A DNA stretch of 64,000 nt from assembly GCF_003668875.1 (NCBI RefSeq), contig NZ_RAWM01000016.1, forward strand, positions 42,314-106,313, in the 5' to 3' direction. The DNA comes from Corallococcus interemptor. GTDB lineage: Bacteria; Myxococcota; Myxococcia; Myxococcales; Myxococcaceae. Both the position numbers and the translations under genes were made by a program. The notes beneath the pieces are model-generated. The model searched no databases and had not been told where the DNA came from. It was given only the letters and a program-made list of their open reading frames with translations. This document shows positions 17,483 through 25,362 of the stretch, piece after piece; the first letter of the stretch is position 1, and every line of letters starts with the position of its first letter.

Positions 17483-18676
17483 ATGATCCGCTACATCGAT
17501 GACCTGCAGTTGACCGGCAAGCGCGTCTTCATCCGCGTGGACTTCAACGTCCCGCTGGAGGGGCGCCGCGTCACCGACGACACCCGCATCCGTGAGGCGC
17601 TGCCCACCATCCGGCGCGCGCTGGAGATGGGCGGCAAGGTCATCCTGGCGTCCCACCTCGGTCGGCCCAAGGGGCCGGACCCCAAGCTGTCCACGGTGCT
17701 CGTCGCGGAGAAGCTCGCGGAGCTCCTCGGCGGCAAGCACGAGGTCATCCACGCGGACGACTGCGTGGGTGACAACGTGAAGAAGCAGGTGAATGACTTG
17801 AAGGCGGGCCAGGTCCTCCTCTTGGAGAACCTGCGCTTCCACAAGGAGGAGGAGGCGAACGACGAGGCCTTCTCGCGCGAGCTGGCGGCGCTGGCGGACG
17901 TCTACGTCAACGACGCGTTCGGCACGGCGCACCGCGCGCACGCGTCCACGGCCGGCATGGTGCCCTTCGTGAAGGAGAAGGCCGCCGGCTTCCTGATGCG
18001 CAAGGAGATCGAGTACCTGGGCGACAAGGTCCTGCGCAACCCGCAGAAGCCCTTCGTGGCCATCCTGGGCGGCTCCAAGGTGAGCGACAAGATCAAGGTC
18101 ATCGAGAGCCTGCTGCCCAAGGTGGACGCGCTGCTCGTGGGCGGCGCCATGGCGTACACGTTCCTCAAGGCCCAGGGCATCGAAGTGGGCAAGAGCCGGG
18201 TGGAGGAGGGCGACAAGCTGGCGCTGGCGGCGAAGCTGCTGGACACGGCCAAGCGCCTGAAGACGCCGCTGGTGCTCCCCATCGACCACATCGTGTGCGC
18301 GGACCTGGAGGGCAAGGGGCCGGTGAAGGAGACGCCGGATCAGGTCGTCCCCGCGGACATGATGGGCCTGGACATCGGCCCGAAGACGCGCGCGATGTTC
18401 ACGCAGCGCATCCGCGACGCGAAGACGGTGGTGTGGAACGGGCCCATGGGCCTGTTCGAGGTGGCGAAGTTCGCGGAAGGCACGCGCTCGGTGGCCGCGG
18501 CGATGTCCATCAACAAGGACGCCACCACGGTGATTGGCGGCGGCGACAGCGCGGCGGCGGTGGAGCAGATGGGCTACGCGGACAAGATGAGCCACGTGTC
18601 CACGGGCGGTGGCGCGTCGCTGGAGTTCCTGGAGGGCCGGGAGCTGCCCGGCATCAAGGCGCTGGAGACGAAGTAG
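17483..18676 (+). CDS. pgk: Phosphoglycerate kinase
   Basis: PGK transfers the acyl phosphate of 1,3-bisphosphoglycerate to ADP. The 397-residue protein has RVFIRVDFNVPLEG near the N-terminus, ASHLGRPKGPD, LLENLRFHKEEE, the hinge region FVAILGGSKVSDKI, and the nucleotide-binding GGGDSAAAVE with STGGGASLEFLEG at the C-terminus. It lies between gap and tpiA on the same strand, with 36 bp to tpiA, consistent with one glycolytic operon. Confidence 0.98.
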   Translation: MIRYIDDLQLTGKRVFIRVDFNVPLEGRRVTDDTRIREALPTIRRALEMGGKVILASHLGRPKGPDPKLSTVLVAEKLAELLGGKHEVIHADDCVGDNVKKQVNDLKAGQVLLLENLRFHKEEEANDEAFSRELAALADVYVNDAFGTAHRAHASTAGMVPFVKEKAAGFLMRKEIEYLGDKVLRNPQKPFVAILGGSKVSDKIKVIESLLPKVDALLVGGAMAYTFLKAQGIEVGKSRVEEGDKLALAAKLLDTAKRLKTPLVLPIDHIVCADLEGKGPVKETPDQVVPADMMGLDIGPKTRAMFTQRIRDAKTVVWNGPMGLFEVAKFAEGTRSVAAAMSINKDATTVIGGGDSAAAVEQMGYADKMSHVSTGGGASLEFLEGRELPGIKALETK

Positions 18677-18712
18677 GGCACCCACGCGGTACGCACCGGG
18701 GGAGACACCACG

Positions 18713-19474
18713 ATGGCTCGTCGGAAGATCGTCGCTGGCAACTGGAAGATGAACAAGACGGTGCCGGAAGCGCTCGCGCTGGTGCGGGAGCTTCGCGGCG
18801 CGGTGGCGGCCTTGGGCGACAAGGTCGAGGTGGCCATCGCGCCCCCGTTCGTGGCCCTGCAGCCGCTGCACATCGCGCTGGAGGGCGCCCCCCTCCAGCT
18901 GGCGGCGCAGAACTGCCACTGGGAGTCCTCGGGCGCCTTCACGGGCGAAGTCAGCGCGCCGATGCTGGCGGAGCTGGGGTGCGCCTACGTCATCGTGGGG
19001 CACTCGGAGCGCCGGCAGTTCTTCGGCGAGACAGACGCCACGGTGAACAAGCGCGCCAAGGCGGTGAAGGCCGCCGGGATGACGCCCATCGTCTGCGTGG
19101 GTGAGACGCTGGCCGAGCGCGAGTCCAACCAGACGCTCACGGTGGTGGAGCGCCAGGTGCGCGGTGCGCTGGAGGGCTTCTCCGGGGCGGACGTGGCCAC
19201 GTTCGTGCTGGCGTACGAGCCGGTGTGGGCCATTGGGACGGGCCGGACGGCGACCACGGCGCAGGCGCAGGAGGTCCACGCGGCCATCCGGGGCCTGCTT
19301 ACCCGGATGTACGACGTGGGGACGGCCGACCGGGTCCGCATCCAGTACGGCGGCAGCGTGAAGCCGGACAACGCGGCGGAATTGCTGGGGCAGCCGGACG
19401 TGGACGGGGCGCTCGTGGGGGGAGCGAGCCTCAAGGCGGCGGACTTCGTGGCCATCGTCAAGGCGGCCGGCTGA
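18713..19474 (+). CDS. tpiA: Triosephosphate isomerase
   Basis: TpiA interconverts dihydroxyacetone phosphate and glyceraldehyde-3-phosphate. The 253-residue barrel has AGNWKMNKT (Lys in the active site), the catalytic His in [12 protein letters not shown], the catalytic Glu in [12 protein letters not shown], and the phosphate-binding [15 protein letters not shown] and [10 protein letters not shown]. Starts at ATG 18713 after GGGGGAGA. Third gene of the glycolytic series. Confidence 0.98.
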   Translation: MARRKIVAGNWKMNKTVPEALALVRELRGAVAALGDKVEVAIAPPFVALQPLHIALEGAPLQLAAQNCHWESSGAFTGEVSAPMLAELGCAYVIVGHSERRQFFGETDATVNKRAKAVKAAGMTPIVCVGETLAERESNQTLTVVERQVRGALEGFSGADVATFVLAYEPVWAIGTGRTATTAQAQEVHAAIRGLLTRMYDVGTADRVRIQYGGSVKPDNAAELLGQPDVDGALVGGASLKAADFVAIVKAAG

Positions 19475-19558
19475 AGCGGCTGCTCCCGTTAGAAGTTGTC
19501 ACCCCTTGAGCACTTTGTGTAGGTTGCGCCCTCTTTTCACGGAGCGTTTGGAACACCC

Positions 19559-19972
19559 ATGCTGACCTTCTTCACGATCGTGCACGTCCTGCTCTGCGTG
19601 TTCATGATCTTCGTCATCTTGCTGCAGCCGGGGAAGGACGCCGGCATGGGTTCCGCCCTCGGTGGCGGCGCCGCGACGAGCGCCTTCGGTGGGCGCGGCG
19701 CGGTGACCTTCTTGAGCAAGCTGACGGGCGTCTGCGCCGGCTTGTTCTTCCTGACCTCGCTGGGCCTGTCCTTCGTGGGCCTGCGCGGTTCGGTGGCCGC
19801 GGGCGGTTCCGTGGCCACGCCGCCGGCGAAGACGGCCCCGGCGACCCCGGGCGCCACGACGCCGCCTCCGGCGACCCCGGGCGCGGTGGAGCAGGAGCGC
19901 TCCGCGACGCCGCCGGCGGAGGGCCAGCAGGCTCCCGCGCCGACGACGCCGGCTCCGGCGCCCGCGCAGTAG
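19559..19972 (+). CDS. secG: Preprotein translocase subunit SecG with long Pro/Ala tail
   Basis: SecG is a small inner-membrane subunit of the SecYEG channel. The first 85 residues fit the family: hydrophobic helix 1 (FFTIVHVLLCVFMIFVILLQ), the conserved PGKDAGMGSALGGG loop, GGRGAVTFLSK and a second hydrophobic helix (GLFFLTSLGLSFVGL). The last 45 residues are a Pro/Ala/Thr low-complexity extension not found in E. coli SecG. SecG after tpiA is a common arrangement. Confidence 0.93.
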   Translation: MLTFFTIVHVLLCVFMIFVILLQPGKDAGMGSALGGGAATSAFGGRGAVTFLSKLTGVCAGLFFLTSLGLSFVGLRGSVAAGGSVATPPAKTAPATPGATTPPPATPGAVEQERSATPPAEGQQAPAPTTPAPAPAQ

Positions 19973-19987
19973 CCGTCAGGAAGCATC

Positions 19988-20049
19988 GGATTCACGCGAC
20001 CGTTGAAATGGTTGTTGCGTGAATCCACGGGGTCCGGTACATGGACCCC
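19988..20049 (+). other. Two consecutive perfect hairpins between secG and tRNA-Leu
   Basis: The first pairs GGATTCACGC (19988-19997) with GCGTGAATCC (20017-20026), with further pairing (ACC/GGT) inside. The second pairs GGGGTCC (20029-20035) with GGACCCC (20043-20049) around a 7-base loop. Neither has a T-run. They may protect the secG mRNA end or serve as processing sites before the tRNA. Confidence 0.5.
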
Positions 20050-20057
20050 GCCGAAAC

Positions 20058-20139
20058 GCCCAGGTGGTGGAACTGGTAGACACACCATCTTGAGGGGGTG
20101 GCGCCGAAAGGTGTGCGGGTTCGAATCCCGCCCTGGGCA
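20058..20139 (+). tRNA. tRNA-Leu (anticodon GAG)
   Basis: The acceptor stem GCCCAGG (20058-20064) pairs with CCTGGGC (20132-20138), with discriminator A at 20139. The anticodon stem CCATC/GGTGG holds the loop TTGAGGG, giving anticodon GAG for CTC/CTT codons. The variable arm is long (class II), as for Leu. The T arm is GCGGG-TTCGAAT-CCCGC. CCA is not encoded. Its 3' 20 bases are part of the left boundary repeat of the genomic island. Confidence 0.95.
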
Positions 20140-20145
20140 CTCCGA
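20120..20145 (+). repeat. Left attachment-site repeat (tRNA-Leu 3' end)
   Basis: A 26-bp sequence from the T loop of tRNA-Leu through the discriminator base and six bases beyond is repeated exactly at 43621-43646. This is the signature left by tyrosine-recombinase integration into a tRNA 3' end. Here it preserves the functional tRNA. Confidence 0.85.
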
Positions 20146-20151
20146 ACAAGA

Positions 20152-20181
20152 GCCTCCGAGTCGAAAGACTCGGGGGCTTTT
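20152..20181 (+). terminator. Intrinsic terminator after tRNA-Leu
   Basis: GCCTCCGAGTC pairs with GACTCGGGGGC (one G-T wobble) around a GAAA tetraloop, followed by TTTT at 20178-20181. A related hairpin follows the right boundary repeat. Confidence 0.85.
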
Positions 20182-20510
20182 GTCGTTTCCGGGCTGTGGC
20201 CTTCAAGCGCATGTCGGGGGCGGGCACCGCATCGTTCTTCACATTCAGCGTCAGGCGGTCGCAGCCATCGCTATGTCGATGCTGGCATGCCCGGCTGCTG
20301 CTGACGGTCCGCGCTTCGGAGTGTGCAAGCTCCGATGCTTCGCATGTCTTGCTGGCGCTCCAGTAGCCACCGTACCCTTGAAGGGGCTTGCTCCCTGCGC
20401 TTACGGCTGCCCTGAACTCTGAACAAATGAGTGACGCGTGAGCGACGAGAGACCAACGGTTCATGAGGTCGTAACCCTGTTCACGGGGACCCGACGCGGG
20501 GAGATCGCTA
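20182..20510. other. Island left-end stretch without recognised gene (329 bp)
   Basis: The stretch lies between the tRNA terminator and the first island gene and should contain the promoter of the defence operon. It has lower GC than the host genes around 20420-20500. GGGGAGA precedes the ATG at 20511. Reading all frames shows no integrase-like or other conserved motif. Confidence 0.5.
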
Positions 20511-21260
20511 ATGCCGTCCCTTGATGTGTCCTCGCTGAGCGACGCTCAGCGGCCCACCGGTGTCTGGGCTGCATCGCTGCTCCACGCCCTCGCGCGCGAC
20601 GAAGCCGAGGGCCGCCGTCGGCCACGGCTCACCGAGCCGAAGCTCGCCACCTGGTCCCGCTTCCGAGGGCGCCTGTCGAGCGTCGACCTCGTCTCGCTGC
20701 TCTTCGAGGACGCCGCCGTCCTCCATCGCGTGCCCTTCGATCCCGAGGCCGTCGGTGGCGCGCTGCGCCCCGAGCGCCTGCCGGAAACGGTCACCGACGA
20801 CTGGCTCAAGGCCATCGCGTCCCTGCCACTGAACACGGCCGGTGCTGACTACATCCTCGAGCAGGCGCGCCTGCTCGGCCTGCCGACGCGCATGGCGCGC
20901 TCGGACCTGCACGTCATGAAGCCTCATCAGAAGGTCCTCGAGCTGCCGGGCACCGGCGGCCAGCTTGCGCACCACCTCGTGAGCAGCCAGAAGGACATCA
21001 CTCTGCAGGACAACTTCTCCGTCGCATGCGGGTCCTGGCAGGAGCTGACGCTCGCGGGCGTCGTCGCGCTCGAACTCGGCGCACCGCACTCCGACTTCGC
21101 TACGCGCGCCGACGCGGCCGACCTCAAGAACCCGGAGCACCCGCTCCGTCAACGCTCCTTCGACTTCGTCGTCGGACTCCACCCCGACAAGGGCGGACTC
21201 TTCCGCGTCGAGGACCAGCTCGCCATCTGGTTCCCGACCGCGAAGGTCCTGTGGGTGTGA
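20511..21260 (+). CDS. Unknown protein, first gene of BREX operon (possible methyltransferase-like fold)
   Basis: This 249-residue protein begins MPSLDVSSLSDAQRPTGVW. No family was firmly recognised. Residues 140-155 (KVLELPGTGGQLAHHLV) look like a SAM-binding motif I (hydrophobic, Glu, Gly-x-Gly), and FDFVVGLHPDKGG near residue 215 lies where motif IV (FDFVVGNPP in N6-adenine methyltransferases) would be, though the NPP(Y/F) signature is absent. The arrangement hints at a divergent or inactive methyltransferase-like protein; this is inference. It ends 3 bp before the ATG of pglW, so it is in the operon, but it is not a standard BREX type 2 component. Confidence 0.6.
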   Translation: MPSLDVSSLSDAQRPTGVWAASLLHALARDEAEGRRRPRLTEPKLATWSRFRGRLSSVDLVSLLFEDAAVLHRVPFDPEAVGGALRPERLPETVTDDWLKAIASLPLNTAGADYILEQARLLGLPTRMARSDLHVMKPHQKVLELPGTGGQLAHHLVSSQKDITLQDNFSVACGSWQELTLAGVVALELGAPHSDFATRADAADLKNPEHPLRQRSFDFVVGLHPDKGGLFRVEDQLAIWFPTAKVLWV

Positions 21261-21263
21261 AAG

Positions 21264-24200
21264 ATGGCGGCCAAGTTCATCCAGATCGGTGAGCCCGCGC
21301 ACGATGCCGAACGGCAGGCGCTCCGCTTCCTCGTCGATGGGTTGACAGAGAGCTTCACCGTCTACGGCAACGCGTGGCTCGTGGAGCGCAGCGGCGTCGT
21401 CTATGAGCTCGACGCCGTCGTCGTCGCGCCGCACGCAGTCTTCGTCGTCGAGATCAAGTCGTACCGAGGCCGTATCGAGGGCACCGACAACGACTGGTGG
21501 CTGCCCGAGAAGATCAGAAGCCCCCTCAAGCTGAATCGCATTACGTCCCAGGTCCTCAAGTCGCACCTGAAGAACACGAACTACCAGGCTGGCCAGGTGT
21601 GGACCGAAGGCCTCGTGTTCCTGTCGGCCACGACTGACGTCGCCGTGCGCGGCCCGGCGAGCAACGACCGCGTCCACACGCGCAAGACCATCCTCGCCGC
21701 GCTCCAGGATCCCGAGCTCGTCAAGCGCATGAGTGGCGGGCGCGCACTCATGCCCTCGTCAAACGCCGAGCGCGAACTGCTCGAACTGTTCACGGGCGCG
21801 CAGAGCGGGCCACGCCCGGTGCGCCGCGTTCGCGAGTACGAGGTCGTCGAGACCTTCGATCATCACGACACCTTCACGGAGCTGCTCGGGAAGAACACGC
21901 TGTCGGGGGCAGAGCGCGTGCTGCGCATCTACAGCGTCCCACCCCTCGCCACGCAGACGCAGCGCGACCGCATCGCCGAGCGCGCGCGGTGGGAAGCGCA
22001 GGTCCTCGGTCGCCTCGGTCGCAGCGAGGGTGTACTCACCGCCGATCCGCCCTTCTCCGACGAGGCGGGCATCGTACTGCCGCTCGAGCACTTCAAGGGC
22101 ATCACGCTCACCACCTGGGTCGAGCGCTACGGGCCCGACGCGCGCGGCAAAGAGAAGGCTGAGCTCCGCGTCCGCACGGACCTCTGGATCCGCATCGCCC
22201 AGACCCTTGACGAGGTGCACCGTCAGGGCGTGGTCCATCGCCTGCTTCGGCCCGACGTCGTCCTCGTCGAGGACAAGCAGGAGCCGACAGAGGTGCGCGT
22301 CACAGGTTTCGATCTCGCGAAGCAGATGACGAGCGACGCCACCATCTCCCTTACCACCATCCACGACGACCGGCTCGTGTACGCGGCGCCCGAGGTGGTG
22401 ACCGCGTTCTCCAGTGCAGAGCCCGCGTCCGACCAGTTCAGCCTTGGTGCGATGCTGGCGCTCGTCCTCACCGGCAAGCCGCTCTTCGAGAACACCCGCC
22501 AGCTCATGGCGCAGCGCCGGCTCATGCGCCGCGTGCGCGACATCTCGCAGCGCCTGCCCCTCAGCCTCGACGAGGCCGTCGCCAAGATGGTCGAGCTGCG
22601 CGCCACCGACCGCTACGCCACGCTCGCCGAGGCCATCGCGGCCGTGCGCGTCGGGCGCGCCCCGTCGCCCCGCGTTCAGGCGCTCGTCCCGAACATCGGG
22701 CGCGCGCCGCTCGATGCCGACAACCTCCAGGCGAGCCAGCGGATCGGCTCCGACTACGAGATCGTCACGCGCCTCGGCCAGGGAGGCATGGCCGTCGTCT
22801 ACGCCGCGCGCCACCTGGTCAGCGGGCGCACCCGCGCCCTGAAGATCGCGCGCTCGGAGGACGCCGCGGAAGAGGCCCTGCGCGGCGAGTACACCGTGCT
22901 CACCGGGCTCGATCACCCGAACATCGTGCGGGTCATCGACCTTTCCAAGATGGTCGAGGGCCGCCTGACGCTCGTCATGGAGCGGGTGAGCGGCATGAAC
23001 CTGCGCCAGTGGCTCGGGCAGCACCCAGCCCCCGAGCCCACCACGCAGCGCCGCCTCGCCGAGGACCTCATCGCGGGCCTCGACTACCTCGAGCAGAAGT
23101 CGGTCACGCACAAGGACCTCAAGCCCGACAACCTGCTCGTCTCCGACGGGCGGCTCACCCTCATCGACTTCAGCCTCGCGGCCATGCCCGAGGACGCGCC
23201 CTACGGCGGCACCGCCCTCTACCGCGACCCGGCGAGCGCACGCTGGACGCATGCCACCGACCGGTTCGCCGCCGCGCTGTGCCTGTTCGAACTCTATGCC
23301 GGCCGACACGCCTTCGAGGGCCGCGTGCCCGAGCCGGGGCAGGTTCCGATCGTCGCTGACGACGACATCCAGCCCACGGGCCTCGCCGCGTTCTTCCGCA
23401 AGGCACTCGATCCGACGCCCGAGAAGCGCTTCCCGTCGGCGCGCGCCATGCGAGAGGCGCTGCTTGTCGCGCTCGGCGAGGACACGAGCACATCGTCCTC
23501 CGTCCCGCCGCCCAGGCAGATCGACGCGACCACGCCGCTGCGCACCTCCGGGCTCTCGACGCGCGCTATCAACGCGCTTGCCCGCTGCCAGGTCCACACG
23601 GTGGGCCAGCTCCTCGCGCTGCCTGCCGCACAGGTGCGCGCCATTCATGCCATCGGCACCAAGACCGCGAACGACATCATCGCCTTCCAGGAGACGCTGC
23701 GTGGTCGCGGGCTCGAAGGCACCGAGGCGGTGGGCACGCTCGAGCCTCCGCTCTTGCCCGACCTCTGCTCCTCCCCCGAGCCCGTGCAGAAGCTCCCGCT
23801 CGGAGAGACGCTGCGCTCGGCGCTTGCCGCGGGCGGGCTCCCCACTGTCGGCGCCGTGGCAACGGTCACGCGCAGCGCGCTGCTTACGCTCCCGGGCATT
23901 GGCCGCAAGAGGCTCGCCGAAGTCGTCGAGGCCCTGTACCAGTTCCGTGCGTACACTGAAGGCAGGGCGACGGGGGGCGACGACGGTGCCCACACGCTCG
24001 ATCGCGTCTGGGATCTCACGACAAGGCCGCTCACCCCCGAGCAGCGCATCGCCGTCGAGCGCGTCATCGGAATCACCGGCGAGCCCGAGACACAGGAGCA
24101 GATCGCTGAAGACCTCGGGACCAATCAGTCGAAGGTCAGCCACGACGTCTCGAAGGGGCTCGAGCGCATGGACCTCTCGGCGCTCGCTGACCTCACGAGC

Positions 24201-25352
24201 GCCTTCGACGCGGTGGTTGATGGCTTTGGTGGCCTCGTGCGGCTTGACGAAATCGGCCAGCGCTTCGAGAGCGAGTGGCCCGCCGGCGTCGTGACGGGCG
24301 AAGGCATCGTGCGCGTGATCGTGCGCGTCACGCCCGGTCGCGCGCACATCTTCGAGGTCGACGGCGCCGAGCAGCCGCTGGTCGCTCGCCCCATCTTCGA
24401 CCGCGAGACGGTCAAGGCGTTCGCCGCCGAGGTGGTGCGCCTCGCCAGTCAGTGGCCGCCCGTCGAGCCCGACACCGCGCGGCGCACGCTCGCGGGGCTG
24501 CTACCTCACTTCGACGGCGATCCGCTCGCCCTCGGCGTGCGCATCTGCGAGGACGTCGAGATCGCCGAGACGGGACACCTCTTCATCGGCCCGGTCGACC
24601 CGAAGCACAGCATCGGCTTCGTGCTCGACCAAACCCGCGAGCCGCTTCAGCTCGAAGATCTCGCCGTGCGCGTGCGGCGCATCTTCGGCCCGCATACGCC
24701 GTACCCCGATCCCGACCACCTGCTCGCCATCCTGCGCGACCTCGACTGCCGCGTTCAGGGCGCCCTGGTACTGCCGGGCCGAGCGGGCTCCATCGTGGCC
24801 GCGCAGCCGCTTGCTGCCGACGAGCTGCCGAACAGCTTTGGCGCCGAGCGCAGCCCCGAACTGGTGGTGCGCGACATGCTGAAGGAGGCTGCCGGGTCGC
24901 GCGGCTTCCGCATGCTGGTGACACCGCCCGAGGGCCACGCCGAGATCGGGCGCTCCGTCGCCGCCGCACTCGGGGGCAAGTGGGTCTCATTCGATGACGC
25001 CTTCTTCGATGAGCATGCCGCCGACATCAAGTCACTCGAGCGTGCCGAGCGCTTCGTCGCCCAGCGTGAGGCGCTCACCGAGGCGGCCGAGCAGACGCTG
25101 TTCAACCTGCTCGAAGAGCACGGACAGCCGGGCAGGGTGATCGTCCTCGGCGACACCCCGCTCTTCGGCCTGTGCGAGGCGCTCGACCTTCCGCGCCGCC
25201 TCTACGACGAGACGCTCTCCGGCAGCCGGGGCTTCTGGATCCTCGTGGTCCCGGGCGTCATCCACAACCGCCAGCCGCGCTTCAACGAGGGCCCCACCAT
25301 GTGGCACCTTGAAGGCGCGACGCTGCCTCTTCTGCACCCCCTTCCGGGCTGA
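21264..25352 (+). CDS. pglW: PglW-type NERD / tandem kinase protein of BREX type 2
   Basis: This 1362-residue protein starts with a NERD nuclease-related domain (about 10-160: YELDAVVVAPHAVFVVEIKSYRG). A first kinase-like domain (about 190-470) has lost catalytic residues: HRLLRPD in place of HRDLKPxN and TGFDLAK in place of DFG. A second, intact Ser/Thr kinase domain (about 495-735) has LGQGGMAVVY, ALKIA, THKDLKPDN and LIDFSLAA. Helix-hairpin-helix segments follow (about 760-900: IHAIGTKTANDII, LPGIGRKRLAEVV), then a sigma-like helix-turn-helix (about 935-970: ETQEQIAEDLGTNQSKVSHDV) and a 380-residue tail. PglW is the kinase of the phage growth limitation system. The stop is 10 bp before pglX. 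Confidence 0.9.
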   Translation: MAAKFIQIGEPAHDAERQALRFLVDGLTESFTVYGNAWLVERSGVVYELDAVVVAPHAVFVVEIKSYRGRIEGTDNDWWLPEKIRSPLKLNRITSQVLKSHLKNTNYQAGQVWTEGLVFLSATTDVAVRGPASNDRVHTRKTILAALQDPELVKRMSGGRALMPSSNAERELLELFTGAQSGPRPVRRVREYEVVETFDHHDTFTELLGKNTLSGAERVLRIYSVPPLATQTQRDRIAERARWEAQVLGRLGRSEGVLTADPPFSDEAGIVLPLEHFKGITLTTWVERYGPDARGKEKAELRVRTDLWIRIAQTLDEVHRQGVVHRLLRPDVVLVEDKQEPTEVRVTGFDLAKQMTSDATISLTTIHDDRLVYAAPEVVTAFSSAEPASDQFSLGAMLALVLTGKPLFENTRQLMAQRRLMRRVRDISQRLPLSLDEAVAKMVELRATDRYATLAEAIAAVRVGRAPSPRVQALVPNIGRAPLDADNLQASQRIGSDYEIVTRLGQGGMAVVYAARHLVSGRTRALKIARSEDAAEEALRGEYTVLTGLDHPNIVRVIDLSKMVEGRLTLVMERVSGMNLRQWLGQHPAPEPTTQRRLAEDLIAGLDYLEQKSVTHKDLKPDNLLVSDGRLTLIDFSLAAMPEDAPYGGTALYRDPASARWTHATDRFAAALCLFELYAGRHAFEGRVPEPGQVPIVADDDIQPTGLAAFFRKALDPTPEKRFPSARAMREALLVALGEDTSTSSSVPPPRQIDATTPLRTSGLSTRAINALARCQVHTVGQLLALPAAQVRAIHAIGTKTANDIIAFQETLRGRGLEGTEAVGTLEPPLLPDLCSSPEPVQKLPLGETLRSALAAGGLPTVGAVATVTRSALLTLPGIGRKRLAEVVEALYQFRAYTEGRATGGDDGAHTLDRVWDLTTRPLTPEQRIAVERVIGITGEPETQEQIAEDLGTNQSKVSHDVSKGLERMDLSALADLTSAFDAVVDGFGGLVRLDEIGQRFESEWPAGVVTGEGIVRVIVRVTPGRAHIFEVDGAEQPLVARPIFDRETVKAFAAEVVRLASQWPPVEPDTARRTLAGLLPHFDGDPLALGVRICEDVEIAETGHLFIGPVDPKHSIGFVLDQTREPLQLEDLAVRVRRIFGPHTPYPDPDHLLAILRDLDCRVQGALVLPGRAGSIVAAQPLAADELPNSFGAERSPELVVRDMLKEAAGSRGFRMLVTPPEGHAEIGRSVAAALGGKWVSFDDAFFDEHAADIKSLERAERFVAQREALTEAAEQTLFNLLEEHGQPGRVIVLGDTPLFGLCEALDLPRRLYDETLSGSRGFWILVVPGVIHNRQPRFNEGPTMWHLEGATLPLLHPLPG

Positions 25353-25362
25353 GCCATCATCG

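Noticed and set aside
20085..20175. Minus-strand peptide containing VPRAGFEPAH across the tRNA
   Set aside because: This is the well-known false translation of the tRNA T-arm complement, not a gene.
20182..20510. Possible integrase next to the left att site
   Set aside because: No Arg-His-Arg-Tyr recombinase signature in any frame, and no frame of sufficient length.
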